Positions 36,839-47,660 of a stretch of DNA of 64,000 bases are shown here, one piece after another (within the stretch, counting starts at the first letter, position 1; every line of letters starts with the position of its first letter). The position numbers were made by a program, and so were the translations under genes. This DNA comes from Paraspadella gotoi. Its lineage: Eukaryota; Chaetognatha. The notes beneath the pieces are model-generated. The model searched no databases, was not told where the DNA came from, and worked only from the letters and a program-made list of their open reading frames with translations. The DNA lies in NCBI GenBank assembly GCA_051294375.1, contig CM119270.1, positions 6,514,503-6,578,502 on the forward strand, given 5' to 3'.

Positions 36839-37323
36839 TCAAAAGCAAGGCCCCACATCGGAATTCCACAATCTCAAATGCGAAATGGCCACATTGTAAA
36901 CTCCGAAACGTTTATAACGAGATCCAGTAAATTGGACGGCGTAGCACGAGAAGGCGCCCCTCGCCGTCGCCGGGACCACGCCGACGTGATCCTGGTCGCA
37001 ATCGACCCATTCGATCTCCGTTTGCGTCATCAAGATTCGCCAGGTGGAGTCCTGGCCGCAGAAATCCTCGTTGGATCCCAAGAGCCTATAGGAACTCGGG
37101 GCCATGAACAACGCCGAGTAGAAGCAGTCGCTTCGAGGTTTAAAGGCCACGCGGGACACGACGAGCCGTTGGGGGAAAGAGATGAAGAGCGCGTGGGGCA
37201 GGGGAACTTCTTTGGCCGAGTGATAGAGGGCGCTACGGTCGGAGAGGAAATTGGAAAAGTCCTCGTCGGGAAACCATTGAGACGTCGTGTTGATAGAAAG
37301 AGGAGCGATGGTAATAAGGCCGC
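36839..37323 (-). CDS. Secreted discoidin (F5/8C)-like protein, exon 2 (terminal)
   Basis: Second and last coding exon of a two-exon gene encoding residues 43-203 of a 203-aa protein. The acceptor TTAATTACCAG lies just upstream; the exon opens with the last two bases of a Gly codon and stays open to TGA at 36839-36841. The protein reads like one galactose-binding-like discoidin/F5-8 type C domain: a tract around LPHALFISF (84-92), a VAFKPR strand (101-106), PSSYRLLGSNE (118-128), STWRIL (135-140), FSCYAVQF (167-174) and a final SHLRLW (190-195). Cys40 and Cys202 bracket the domain, as in the canonical disulfide of the family; Cys109, 131, 151 and 169 make six. NTT at 54-56 is an N-glycosylation sequon. 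Such domains bind glycans, lipids or matrix proteins outside cells; the ligand here cannot be predicted. The family assignment is my reading of motifs, not a search result. Confidence 0.7.
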
Positions 37324-37547
37324 CTGGTAATTAAAAGTTACCTCAGTCTTAATTTATTAATTCTTAATTAAATTAATCAAATATGTTATAAGGCCGCCTG
37401 GTAATTAAAAGTTACTTCAGTCTAAATTCTGATAATTAAATTATTCAAATGTGTTACGGAAATGAAATAAAACGATCAAAGACTATATAAAAAAAACTTT
37501 AGCTATTTAAGATAACATTTAAAAAGTATTATTTCTTTCATTCTTAC
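37324..37547 (-). other. Intron of the discoidin-like gene, with duplicated 3' splice region
   Basis: A 224-bp GT-AG intron (GTAAGA at the donor, ATTACCAG at the acceptor). It contains a second copy, offset by 74 bp, of the last ~25 intron bases and first ~8 exon bases, so an equivalent acceptor exists at 37398-37399. Splicing there would shift the frame and reach TAA 13 codons later. Confidence 0.65.
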
Positions 37548-37674
37548 CTCTGTCACACTGCAATTGATTATAGAGAGATTTATTCCAGAAGGGTGCAGAG
37601 TTTAGTGTTTGAAAAGCTTGACTGCCAAGGCAGATGAAAATAGAAACAGTTATGAAATCTTTATTTGGTAACAT
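37548..37674 (-). CDS. Secreted discoidin (F5/8C)-like protein, exon 1 (signal peptide)
   Basis: First coding exon, residues 1-42 plus one base. ATG at 37674-37672 starts MLPNKDF followed by a hydrophobic run (residues 8-17) and SQA before residue 21, a good signal peptide with a likely cut after Ala20. The mature part starts FQTLNSAPFWNKS, which holds an NKS sequon at 31-33, and runs to Cys40, the first domain cysteine. The exon ends GAG|GTAAGA, a strong donor leaving one base that joins the two leading bases of exon 2 to make Gly43. The frame is open upstream of the ATG to an acceptor-like TTTCGCAG (exon side from 37701), so an alternative is that this is an internal exon of a longer protein; the signal peptide directly after the ATG makes a start more likely. 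Confidence 0.65.
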
Positions 37675-37746
37675 CTCGTTGAATTGTCGATAGTCGAAAA
37701 CCTGCGAAACATTTTGTTTGAACGAAATGATTAAATATTTTTGCTT

Positions 37747-37945
37747 TTCTTTTTAATCTTAATTTTCAGAATATTGATTTTTATCTCGCCAGGTGGCCAC
37801 CTAGCTCATATTTCAGTTAAGCTTTGAGTGACGACGACGCAAGTATATTATACTTTAAAATGACTAACGGTAATTCAAAATTGAATAAATTATTAACCAA
37901 GTACTTTAACATTTTAATATTTATAATACTATTTTTTATTTAGTT
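37747..37945. other. Spacer between exon 1 and its decayed copy
   Basis: AT-rich DNA holding the candidate promoter elements; no other feature recognised. Confidence 0.4.
37791..37854 (-). promoter_or_regulatory. Possible promoter of the discoidin-like gene
   Basis: Upstream of the start codon the minus strand carries a TATA-like inverted repeat (AAGTATAATATACTT, 37842-37856) and a perfect 12-bp palindrome AGGTGGCCACCT (37791-37802). If the TATA-like site is used, the 5' UTR would be about 140 nt with no extra exon. This is inferred from position only. Confidence 0.25.
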
Positions 37946-38104
37946 ACACTGTAAATGATTGTCGGTAGATTTTTCCCAGTAGGCTGTGGTAAAATTCAAA
38001 ACGAAAAGCATTAGTGCTAATAAAGCTTAAATAAAAAAATAAAGAAATTTCAGTAGTTAGCAACTTTTTTGAATGTTGATGGTCACTAACTTTAAGCTTA
38101 AAAC
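37946..38104 (-). pseudogene. Degenerate copy of exon 1 of the discoidin-like gene
   Basis: About 400 bp upstream of exon 1 the minus strand repeats its layout: CAAAATGTTTTACAG then GTTTT..., against CAAAATGTTTCGCAG then GTTTT... in the gene, with recognisable similarity through the exon to a CAGTGT near the 3' end. In this copy the ATG is lost, the frame hits TAA after about 15 codons and the donor has become CAGTGTAACTAA. It is best read as a decayed tandem duplicate of the first exon and its flank. Confidence 0.5.
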
Positions 38105-38136
38105 CTGTAAAACATTTTGAAAACAACAGTTTTTAG

Positions 38137-38836
38137 ACAGATCTGATTATCAGCAGACCCCGACTCTATAATTCACTTTGTCGTTCCGTCTGTCTGTCCG
38201 TCCGTCCGTCCGTCCGTCCCACCTTAGCAAAAAACACCAATTACTCGTGATTGGATGGATGGATTAGAATGAAATTTTGTGTGTGGGTATGGAAGTGTGT
38301 GATTGAGCTGGATATGAAGTTTCGAAGGAATCAACTGAGTGGAAATGAGTTTAAATGGAAAAAACAAAAAAATATATTTCACTATTTGAACACCAATTGC
38401 TTATGAGTGGATGGGGCGATTGACTTTAAATTTTGTATGTAGGTAGAAAAGCTGGAAATCAAGTTTCGATGGAATCGTCTGAGTGGAAATGTGTTTAAAT
38501 GAAAAAAAAAACCTGTTTCACTAATTGATTATGATTTTTTTATATTAAGTGTAAATGCAAGATGTATTAATTAATCAAATAATTAATCAGTTAATTAATC
38601 ATTTAGTCAATTAATTAATCAATAATTAAATAATCAGTCAATCAATTAAGTCAATCGTTATCGGCATTATTCTCATCGTTGTCATTGCTTTTGTCGTGGT
38701 TAGTGACGAAAAGACCTAAAAACAAACATTTGGGATCAAAATAATTAATAAATTGCCTCATTAATTAATTAATTTTTTAATTATTTAATTATTAATTAAT
38801 TAATTTATTACCCATAATGATCGTGGGCAGATCCGA
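38137..38836 (+). mobile_element. MITE-like interspersed element, copy B (complete)
   Basis: Ungapped relative of copy A. The left end (ACAGATCTGA) is a decayed version of copy A's TCGGATCTGC; the right end GCAGATCCGA is intact and both copies continue CATTGTTTGCTCAAACTTG. Internally it holds (TCCG)n, then two diverged subunits offset by about 156 bp that share CACCAATT, the GTGGAAATG-type block and GTTTAAATG, then AATTAATTA-rich DNA. No open frame fits a transposase. Confidence 0.6.
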
Positions 38837-40273
38837 CATTGTTTGCTCAAACTTGTTTTAATGTCACGCAATCTTTAATTTGCTTTGAACGGGATATTTT
38901 TTGGCTTTGTTTGTAATCCCAATCCTCTTTTGAAGTTTTTTGCATATTGATTTTTTTTCTCTAAATTTTTTTATAAGTCTTATACTTTAATTTTTAGCTT
39001 TTATGTTAATGAACTACAATTTGTGACCTTTTTTCATGATAAATTGAAAATTTATTCGACCCTACAGTCTACACCTTACTCCTGCTAAACCATGGTGTGA
39101 CATCAAAACGAATCCCACCCTCGCACCCCGCGATACAATTGTAGTTCAGTGGAGCGGCGAAGTTTTCGCTTCTTAATCGTTTCGTCGTTCGTTTTCACCC
39201 GACGTTTTCACAAAACACGTGAATCGAACGAGATTAAATCAAGTAATTCACATCTCAATGTAACTGTGCATCAGAGTTCCCGGCGAATAATTTCAAAGCA
39301 GGATTCAGAATCGAGTTATTTAGCCTAAATGACGTTTAGTAAACGTTTAAATAAATACTCCCTTTAAATATTCATAACTATTAAAAACATCAAGAATAAC
39401 TATTTCAAAGCTTGGCCAGAGCCTTTTGTTTATTGTTTCTATATTTTGCTAGAAATATAATTTGTAAATTTACAAGAAAGTAAAAAGGTTTTCCTGCTAA
39501 AAATTTCAAAAGATCAACACGAAGTTGTAAAAATATTGGAAATCATCCAAGTAAACAGAAAATTTATAAATTAAAAAAAACAATTACTAAAAACATGTTC
39601 CAATCTCAAACAGAATAATAGCCTCAGCAATCAACATGTGGGATAAAATAACGGTGTACTTAGCTCTATCTTATTAACTTACTTGTCTGTCGAGTGTCGA
39701 CCGAGCGACCAAATGCCCAATCGTCGACTTACCCCACCCGCCTACCAACCGACCGACAGCGCGTCCGACAAAGCAGCGGGCAAAACGTCGTACCGTCGTA
39801 GTCAGGGGGTAACCAACGGACCGACACAGAAAACCATGAATCTTGTGGTTTCTTTTTATGATTTAAAAAAAAAAGCCTCATAAAGTTTATGTAGTAGTTC
39901 GTTTTGAGATCGGGTAATTAGGCAACGGACCGTGAGGGGACGCGCGGATTGCGAAACGGAGTGGTGGGAGGGCGGGGCGGTTGTTGGTGGGTAAATGGGC
40001 GATGTTGTGGACTAGAATTGGTAGGTGGGACGATATTTCGCAGAAAGTCACAGAAACAGACTTACTTCTCGTGTTTTTAGTAAGATTAAAGGGAAATGTT
40101 TCTTATGATTTTTTTAAAAAGTATTGTTCGGAAGTGTGGGCAAGAGATGTAGACTGAAGGTTGGGTATAAACGTGGGTAAAATAGCGAGCAAAAAATGAA
40201 AAAAAAGGGAACGTGTGCTTGAGAGTTTTCTCCGTGACTCGCGTCCTCGCTTTACGCATATTCTTTAGTTATT

Positions 40274-40324
<51 letters not shown>

Positions 40325-40952
40325 AGCGCCCCTAAAGAGAGAATATAAAAAAAAACGTGTTTACTTGTTTACATCGCGTTTCCTTTTATCTTCAAGGTCT
40401 AAGACTGATTCAACTCTTCATAAAATCCAGGAAAAAACTTTGTTATGACTCGACTTTAAAAAGGAGCAAAAAAGGAGGAAAGGAAAAAGTAGGAAAGAAA
40501 ATAACGTGGGAAAATATTAAAGAAAGAAGTAAAAAATGAAGGGAGGAACGCATAAAGATAGGAAGCTATAATAAGAAAAGATAAGAATGGATGGTATAGG
40601 AGAAGAAGAGAAGAGAAGAGACGGAAACAAAATTAGAAAGGAATAGTAAAAAAACCAAAAAAAAACAGACCGGGAAAAAAAAATGGTAAAAAAAAAAAAC
40701 AAAACAAAAAACGAAACGACAAAGAGTTTTATAAATATTTACGTATATAAAGTAAAAGTATGTTAATGTTAATAATCGATACGTTAATACTTTAATACTT
40801 TCTGATTAAATGTAAGGACAATGACCGATCTTGACAGATAAGGGGTTTCCATGAAAGCGAATATTTCTCGTCTCACTTGAGGGTCATCAGAAAGGAATCA
40901 CAAGAATATCTTTTTAAATCTATTTTTTATTATTATATTTTTTATTTTTATT
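38837..40952. other. AT-rich non-coding with (CT)n
   Basis: CCGACCGA-type short repeats near 39690-39765, a GC-richer patch 39930-40000, (CT)n 40278-40324, an A/G tract 40460-40700. No gene recognised. Confidence 0.4.
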
Positions 40953-40992
40953 CTCTTCGGATGCGTGGGTTCGAATCCCACCGCTGCCACCA
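40953..40992 (+). other. tRNA-Leu(UAG) 3' half with CCA (extended primer-binding site)
   Basis: The plus strand reads CTCTTCGGATGCG, then GGGTTCGAATCCC (T arm), then CCGCTGCCACCA. From memory this matches the variable arm, T arm, acceptor strand and post-transcriptional CCA tail of animal tRNA-Leu(UAG). Because CCA is not genomically encoded in animal tRNA genes and an LTR-like end abuts it, the minus strand is best read as a retroelement primer-binding site, but 40 nt long instead of the usual ~18. Confidence 0.6.
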
Positions 40993-41375
40993 CAACGAAG
41001 GAAGTAGGCGTGGTTTAATGAGTGAGAAATAAGAGGAGTTTTATTGACATAAGAAAACGTTGGGATGATGATAATTAACATACAAAATAAGTAGTTTATG
41101 CAGAGAAAAGGTACTAGGCAATAAACAATATAACAAATAGTCCATAAGGAGTTTGATGTTTGTTTCTTGAAGGTAAGTTGAAGAGTGATCTCGTTCCCTC
41201 TCTCGTTTCTCTGCCGTCGGTTTCCTGAGGGAAGCCTCCTCTCTGATTGGTCAATAAGAAGAAAAGACGGAGAAGCCAAGAGAGGCAAGCTCTCTGATTG
41301 GTCAATCAGAAGATAAGACGGAGAAGCCAAGAGAGACAAGCCACTTGATAATCCATTCTCTGCGTTGATCACAAT
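40993..41375 (-). mobile_element. LTR-like sequence with duplicated CCAAT boxes
   Basis: Read on the minus strand this has LTR order: two 51-bp direct repeats (41239-41340), each with a CCAAT box (complements at 41246-41250 and 41297-41301); an AATAAA (41040-41045); and an end ACCACGCCTACTTCC...CGTTG abutting the tRNA-Leu complement. The last ~30 bp before the junction and the junction itself recur at 17.2 kb. The left limit is estimated, and the end does not show the usual CA. No gag or pol is seen beyond the junction, so this is a solo or truncated LTR. Confidence 0.5.
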
Positions 41376-41478
41376 AACAAAGCACTAGAAAAATAAGAAG
41401 AAAGATATTGAAGAAAAAGAGGGAAGTTTATACGTAACTGGTCTGTTGCATAGTATAATCATATAAATATATATAAAT

Positions 41479-41481
<3 letters not shown>

Positions 41482-41555
<74 letters not shown>
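41482..41555 (+). repeat. (TC)n array
   Basis: About 36 perfect TC units beside ATATAAATATAT. Confidence 0.95.
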
Positions 41556-41557
<2 letters not shown>

Positions 41558-42589
41558 CGATTAAAGGTTTTTTTTCCTTCATCATCTTCTAACTCTCCCC
41601 GCATTCGAGACACAAAAGAACGAAATCGTTTTTTAATCCCGCGCACTTACCTTTTTTATTACGCTGCGGCCAAAGCGGAGGGTAAGGTTCCATTATGATT
41701 TCTCCTCTCAGGTTTCATCTCCCTTTTTCTTTTGTCATCTATCCTACCTTTTCTTCGATTAGTAGCAGCAATAACTAGGCGATTAAATGTTATAGTACAG
41801 ACCTTATTTAAATGCTTCTATTTAATTATTTAACTTTTCTTGTAAATATTTCTCCTTTGAAAAATACATAAAAGGCGAAGAACGGAAAAGGAGGATAGAA
41901 AGATCGAAGTAAAATTTAAAAAAAAAAGTTTCAAACACAGGCAATAAAGAATTAAAATTAAAAATGAACAAGTTAAAAAAGTTTTAAAATAAAAACAAAC
42001 AAAGAAGAAGCGACGCTAAAACAAGCGAAGCAAACAGGAAGTCACCGGGAAAAAAAAGAGCAGAATAAAGGAAATAGGAATAGCAAAGGAAGTGAGGCAA
42101 TAACGACGAAATGCTTTTCAGGGTGAAATCTTGTATCTCATAAAAGTTCCCAGTCTCCCAGGGTCGAGAGTTTTTCTGAGGGAGAAAAAGGAAAAAGGAA
42201 AAAGAAAGAAAGAAAAGTGGGAGGAAAAAAGGAACGAAAGAAAAAGGAAAAAGGGGAGGAAAGAAGGAAAGAAAAAAAAAGAAAAGCGTTTGGGAAGAAA
42301 AGAAAAAAGAAAAAATAACTTAAGGTAAAAGAATAGAAACTTCTTAGTTTGAAATTGTTTCGGATTAGAAAAGATTATGCAAAAAAAAAAAACCGAAGGG
42401 ACTTAGAAGGTTGGAACTTGAAACTAGAATTATTTTGTCGGCCACGAAAGAAACTCACTTTGCAGAAACAGAAGCGTAATATGTCGTAGCTTTATCAATA
42501 GAGAATACAGTAACGAAATAATTTGTACAGGAAAAATGGATTATACAAAGATATAACATTTTGCCGAGTCTTTAAAGTGCGGACAAAGA

Positions 42590-42855
42590 TTATTATAAAA
42601 GTACGAACAAAGAAATGAACAAAAGAACAAGGCAAACTCGAAATTGACTATTTAATTAATTAATTATTACGAGAAAAAAGTACGTCCAAAAACTACATTA
42701 AAAGTACGATCGAATAAAAAGGACGGGCAAAAAATATATTAAAAGTACGGGCACAGAAGATATTAAACGAACGACTCAAGAAGATATTAAAAGAACGCAC
42801 AAGGAAGACATAAAAAGAACGGGCAATAATAGTCCAGATTAAAAGTACAGTCAGA
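42590..42855 (+). repeat. ATTAAAAGTACG minisatellite
   Basis: At least six degenerate units with ATTAAAAGTACG or ATTAAAAGAACG, spacing mostly 24-27 bp. A blurred copy is at 45530-45720 in the noisy block. Confidence 0.5.
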
Positions 42856-42968
42856 AAAAAATTAACTTGCAAGAGCAACAGATCGAGCGTCGGCTTATGA
42901 TGTAATTTCAGGTGAAAATCCTCTTTTTGCCAAAGAAGAAAATGACGAGCGAAATCGCGTAATCCGCT

Positions 42969-43165
42969 TTTCTTTTCCTTTATTTTCTATCTCAATCTTT
43001 CCTTATCCTTTATTTTCTTTCTCCACCTTTCCTTTTCCTTTATTTTTTTCTTGACCTTTCCTTTTCCTTTATTTTCTATCTCGACCTTTTCTTTTCCTTT
43101 TATTCTTTCTTAACCTTTCATTTTCCTTTATTTTCTTTCTCGACCTTTTCTTTTCCTTTTTTTTA
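42969..43165 (+). repeat. 29-30-bp pyrimidine minisatellite
   Basis: About seven units containing CTTTTCCTTTATTTT followed by CTATCTCGACC or variants. Confidence 0.65.
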
Positions 43166-43588
43166 CCTCAACTTTTTCCTCATTTTTTTTTTTCAGATTG
43201 CTCCTGACTATTTTTTCAGGTCTTTCTTTCCATTTCATTTACCATATTTTTTTTTCTTCTTAAAAACATCAATCATATCCGACTTCTTCTTTTTTTTTCA
43301 ATTTTGCCTTTTGTTTTTCAAGTTATACTTCTGTTTATTATTTTTTACACCTTTTCCTATGTTTTTCTTCTTTCTTTTTCCCCTTTTACACGCCTTTCTT
43401 ACCTCGTCTTCCTCCTTCCCTCATTATTTACCTAATTCCCCCACCCCGAGCCCCAAGAGGCCCGAAAATGCTCTACGATTGCTGCACACTGGGTTTTGAG
43501 GGAAGAGTGAGCGTTAAGAGTCGGTTCGAGTTTGTGAGGCAAGAAGTCGACGCTTGACTGAACCCCGGTGTGCGAGAAACGAGGGTGT

Positions 43589-43688
<100 letters not shown>

Positions 43689-44529
43689 TCAACACATTCT
43701 GTCCCTCACTCAGATTTATTCATCTGGTTTTCTGTCTCGGTTTATTTTTATATTTCTTTTCATATCTCGGGAAACTTTACTAAAGTTCCTGCCAGAATCT
43801 GATATTGCAATCGTTTTTATGCAATCGGATATTTTTTGGATTTTTTTTCGTCTTTTGTATCATCAGAAGTGTTCGCTTTTCCGTTGGAAATCTGACACCG
43901 TTGTTTCTTTGTGAAAACACTTATCGACTGATTGCGCTTGTACCTTTGCCTTCAAGGGGCAATGTTATCGATGAAAACCGATAGGATGAGCTAGAGATAT
44001 ATATCGCTTCAACTCAGCGATACCCAAATAAAGCTTTTGAGAACACAACATATCATTTTTCGACGAACTGCCTCGGGACCCTGACTATTTGACCACTCAC
44101 TATATTCGTAGCATATGTTCTATATATTGTAATAATTACTCTTTCTGCTACGCAGTGTTAGAATATTTTTCTATATAGATAATATATTAACATATAGAAA
44201 TAATGTAGGCCGAAGATATATCGGATATAAGGTAGGTATCACGGAGAATCAACGTGATAGTAAAAACGTTATAACAAAAATGTCTCTTAAATACACAGGT
44301 CGAGATATTATATAGGATCACATGAGAATCATGTTTTGAGAACAAAAGTTTTAAAAATAAAAATTTAAACCAGAAAGTCTAAGAATGCTTGGATATTCTA
44401 CACTCTCAAATACTCAATATAGCGGCAAGATCTAAACAGGACGCGCTCACGACTTGTCGAGTGGACACACAAATATAACCGAGAGCACGCACAAAACAAG
44501 GACAACGATTCCGCGCAGAGGTTAGAGCA

Positions 44530-47500
44530 AGAGGAGTGAGAGCCGAATAACCGCCACGACAATGCGTGTTCAGAGGTGAAATCTCTGGTATCTCACATAA
44601 AAGTATCCGCAGTCTACACCGAGACCGGTCGAGACGTCTCTATTCTTTGCAGGGAGGAGTAAAACGGGAGAGTAAAAATAGAGTAAAATATGAAAGAAAG
44701 TATACAGAGTGAGGTCGAATGAAAAAAAGAACGAATAGCATAAATAGGAAAAACACGGGATCACTGCAGACCCAGAGAGAAAGGGCGGGAGCAAGGATTA
44801 GGTAAGGTACTAAGATATATGAATATAGAGAGAGAGGAGCATTTGGTGAGAGAGGAGAGAGAGAGAAAAGAGATGAAAGCTGTAGATAGAGACCAGGTAG
44901 AGAGAATAAGAAACGTTATCACATGTAGAGAGTGTTAGAAATTAGAGTATGTAGGAGAAGATAAAAGAGAATGAAGATGAGAGAGAGACGCAAAAAAGAG
45001 AGAGAAGAGAAGAAGCAGAGAGAGAGAGAGAGGGAGGGAGGGGAGAGAGCAGAGAGAGAAGAGAGAGAGAGAGGAGAGAGAGAGAGGGGGAAGAAGGAGA
45101 GGGGGACGAAGAGAGAGAAGAGAAAAGAAACCGAAGGGAATGAGGAAGGGTTAATGGAGAACGCTTAGAGAACGAGGAGAGAGATATCTGCTGTCTTCTC
45201 GGACGAGAAGATAGACTGCACGTCTATGCAGTAAACAGACGTTGAATAGTCGCTGAGCTTCAATAATAGAGAAAGTACAGGTTAACTTGATAACACAGTG
45301 CGTTGTACCAGAGTAAACACATGGATTAATAGACAAAACAGAGATATACCGACGGATGTACACGATTGATTACTATACAATGAGCGGCGGAAAAGTTGGC
45401 CGCTGAGAGGAGAGGCAAGAGAAGGGGAAATGTAGCAGAACGCAAAATGATATAGAGGCCAAGCTTCGAGTAAATCTATGGGACTAATTAAATTAATTAA
45501 GGATAGTTACGGAGAAAAGAGGCGGGTCTCAAGGAAACTACATTAAAAGTACGATCCGAATGACAGAGAAAGGACAGGGAGGCAAAGAAAAAAGATATTG
45601 ATTAAATAGAGGACGGGTCACAGAGCCAATATTAAAGCGAACGTACTGCTTAACGCGAAGATATTAAAAGAGCGCAAAGGTGTAATACTAAAACGAGGAG
45701 CTAATGAATAAGTACGGATGTGTTGAACACGGTACTATAGCTCAGGGTTAAGACAATTAATTGGCCAGAGCAACAGATCGAGCGGTCGCTTATGCAGGGT
45801 TAGCACTTGTCAGGTGAAGAGTAACCTATGTACTCTAATTTGCCAAAAGAAGAAAAAGGAGCTCTAGTAACGGACGAACAGCAAATATAGGCGTGATAAT
45901 TCTTCTGCATTCTACTTTGTTTTGCATTAGACTGTTTTCTATCTTTTCATATTCTGTCTCATATTGAGTCTCTATCTATTTTTCTTTCTCTATACGCCTC
46001 AGTCTCCTTTTTCCTTTTTTATTTTTTTCATCGTGCAATCTTTCACGTCTTCTTTCTCCTTATATTTAGCGATATCTCCTTTCTCTCATGATCCTTTCTC
46101 TTTATCCTTTATTTTTCTATAACCTTTCAATTTTCCTATTACCTTTCTTTTCTCCCTTGAGAGAGACCGTTTTCTTGTCTCCTTTTTTTTCTTAAGCGGC
46201 TTCAATCCTATTTTTTCCGTCATAATGGTTTTTATTTTTTTTACCCAAGGAGTGTGCTCCCTGAACTATTTTTTTCGGTCTTTCTTCATTTTAACATTCT
46301 CTATGCATTATTTTTTTTCTTCTTAAAAATCACTCCATATCAATATCCGACTTCTTTTTTTTTTTTCATTTTGTTGCCATTTTGTTTTTCCAAGTTAATG
46401 CACTTTTCTTGTTTTCACTGTAATTTTTTTACAAGCCTCTCTTTCTCTAATGTTTTTCCTTCTCTTCTTTTTTCCCCTTTACACCGAGCACTCTTCCTAC
46501 CATCGTCTCTCTTCTCTCTTCCTCTCTCCTCCCCCTTTTCAATTTACTCTATTATCCTAACTCTCCAACTGCCCACCTCGCCTCTCCTGTACACCTCCAA
46601 TCTATGCGCGCACGCCAAGGTACGCCGGAAACATGTGCTCTCTTCAACCAACAGTGACCTATCCCTTTCGCCACTGCTCGGCACCACTTGAGCGGCTTGC
46701 CACGTTATTGCGCAAGACCGCTTGAGCGTTCACGACAGAGAGTCGAGTTTCCAGAGCCAGCTTCTTTGACTGAGCAGCCCAACTATGCAAGTTCAGCGGG
46801 CAAGTTTTCACTGTGAGTCAGCTTCGACTCGAGACCGTCCCTCCCGTTTTCGGCGCTTCGTGCCCCGAGAGATACTGAAACCGGGTCGCTAGCCTTGGGT
46901 CAGACGCACACGAGAGAGAGAAGATGCAGTATGTACGCACGTGACGACAAGAGCAGACGCACGAGACACGAGTATGAGTGACAGCATGTGACGCCAAGCT
47001 ATGAGACCGAGAGTCGAGCCATGTGTGTGCCATCACCAAAACAGCCCTCCCGGTGGTCCTCCCCTATTCTGTTCCGCCTCCGCAAACTCCCTCCCTTTAT
47101 CCTCTCCTTTAGTCACTCTTATCTCCCAACTCCCTTCGCGTTTTTCTCGTCTTCGGTTTTACTCTTTTTTGGTCGCTATCTCAAATCTCTGGTGCTCCTC
47201 TCTCCATCTTTAGTCCATCGGCGAACAAATACTCAATACCAAAAAGTTGCCTGGCCAGAGATCTGAATATTGGCGCAATCGTTTTTTATGGCAATCGGGG
47301 ATCTTACCTCTTTTGTGCGTATTTTTTTCCGTCTCTTATATCGGTTACCACTCGCATACTCCGTTAGATATCGGCTGCAGCTCAGTTCGGCCTCAGTTCA
47401 CTCTCTCTCCTGGACCGTTGGAAATCATGGACACACCACACAACTCCTGCTCCAGTCCTTGTTCCATGCCCAAACTCCTGTGTTCGACTTTCTTTGTGAA

Positions 47501-47660
47501 AAACACTTCACTATTCTGTATCCTGATCTCATGCGCCATCGTTACCCTCCTCTTTTTCCTGCTCAGCTTTCCCTCTACTCTAATTACTCGCGCGAACGGT
47601 GCAACGTGCTATTTTTCCCGCTTTTTCCTCCACGTGTCACGCTTGCTACGCTCGCCTCTT
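44530..47660 (+). repeat. Duplicated block Z, indel-rich copy
   Basis: Same landmark order as 42.0-44.1 kb: GGTGAAATCTCTGGTATCTC, the GA-rich tract, ACTACATTAAAAGTACGATC, GAGCAACAGATCGAGCG, the TTTCTTTTCC tract, GCAATCG...GCAATCGG and CCGTTGGAAATCATGG. It is longer because of frequent short insertions spread throughout. Such unbiased interruption is more like raw long-read error than evolutionary decay. All open frames in it are discounted. Confidence 0.5.

Noticed and set aside
40953-40992. A functional tRNA-Leu gene
   Set aside because: Only the 3' half is present, it includes the non-encoded CCA, and the 5' flank is AT-rich DNA without D or anticodon arms.
40920-41372. 150-codon minus-strand frame with a twofold LLASPS repeat
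   Set aside because: It runs through the LTR's 51-bp repeats and the tRNA complement; the GGSGGIRTHA stretch is a well-known artefact of translating tRNA antisense.
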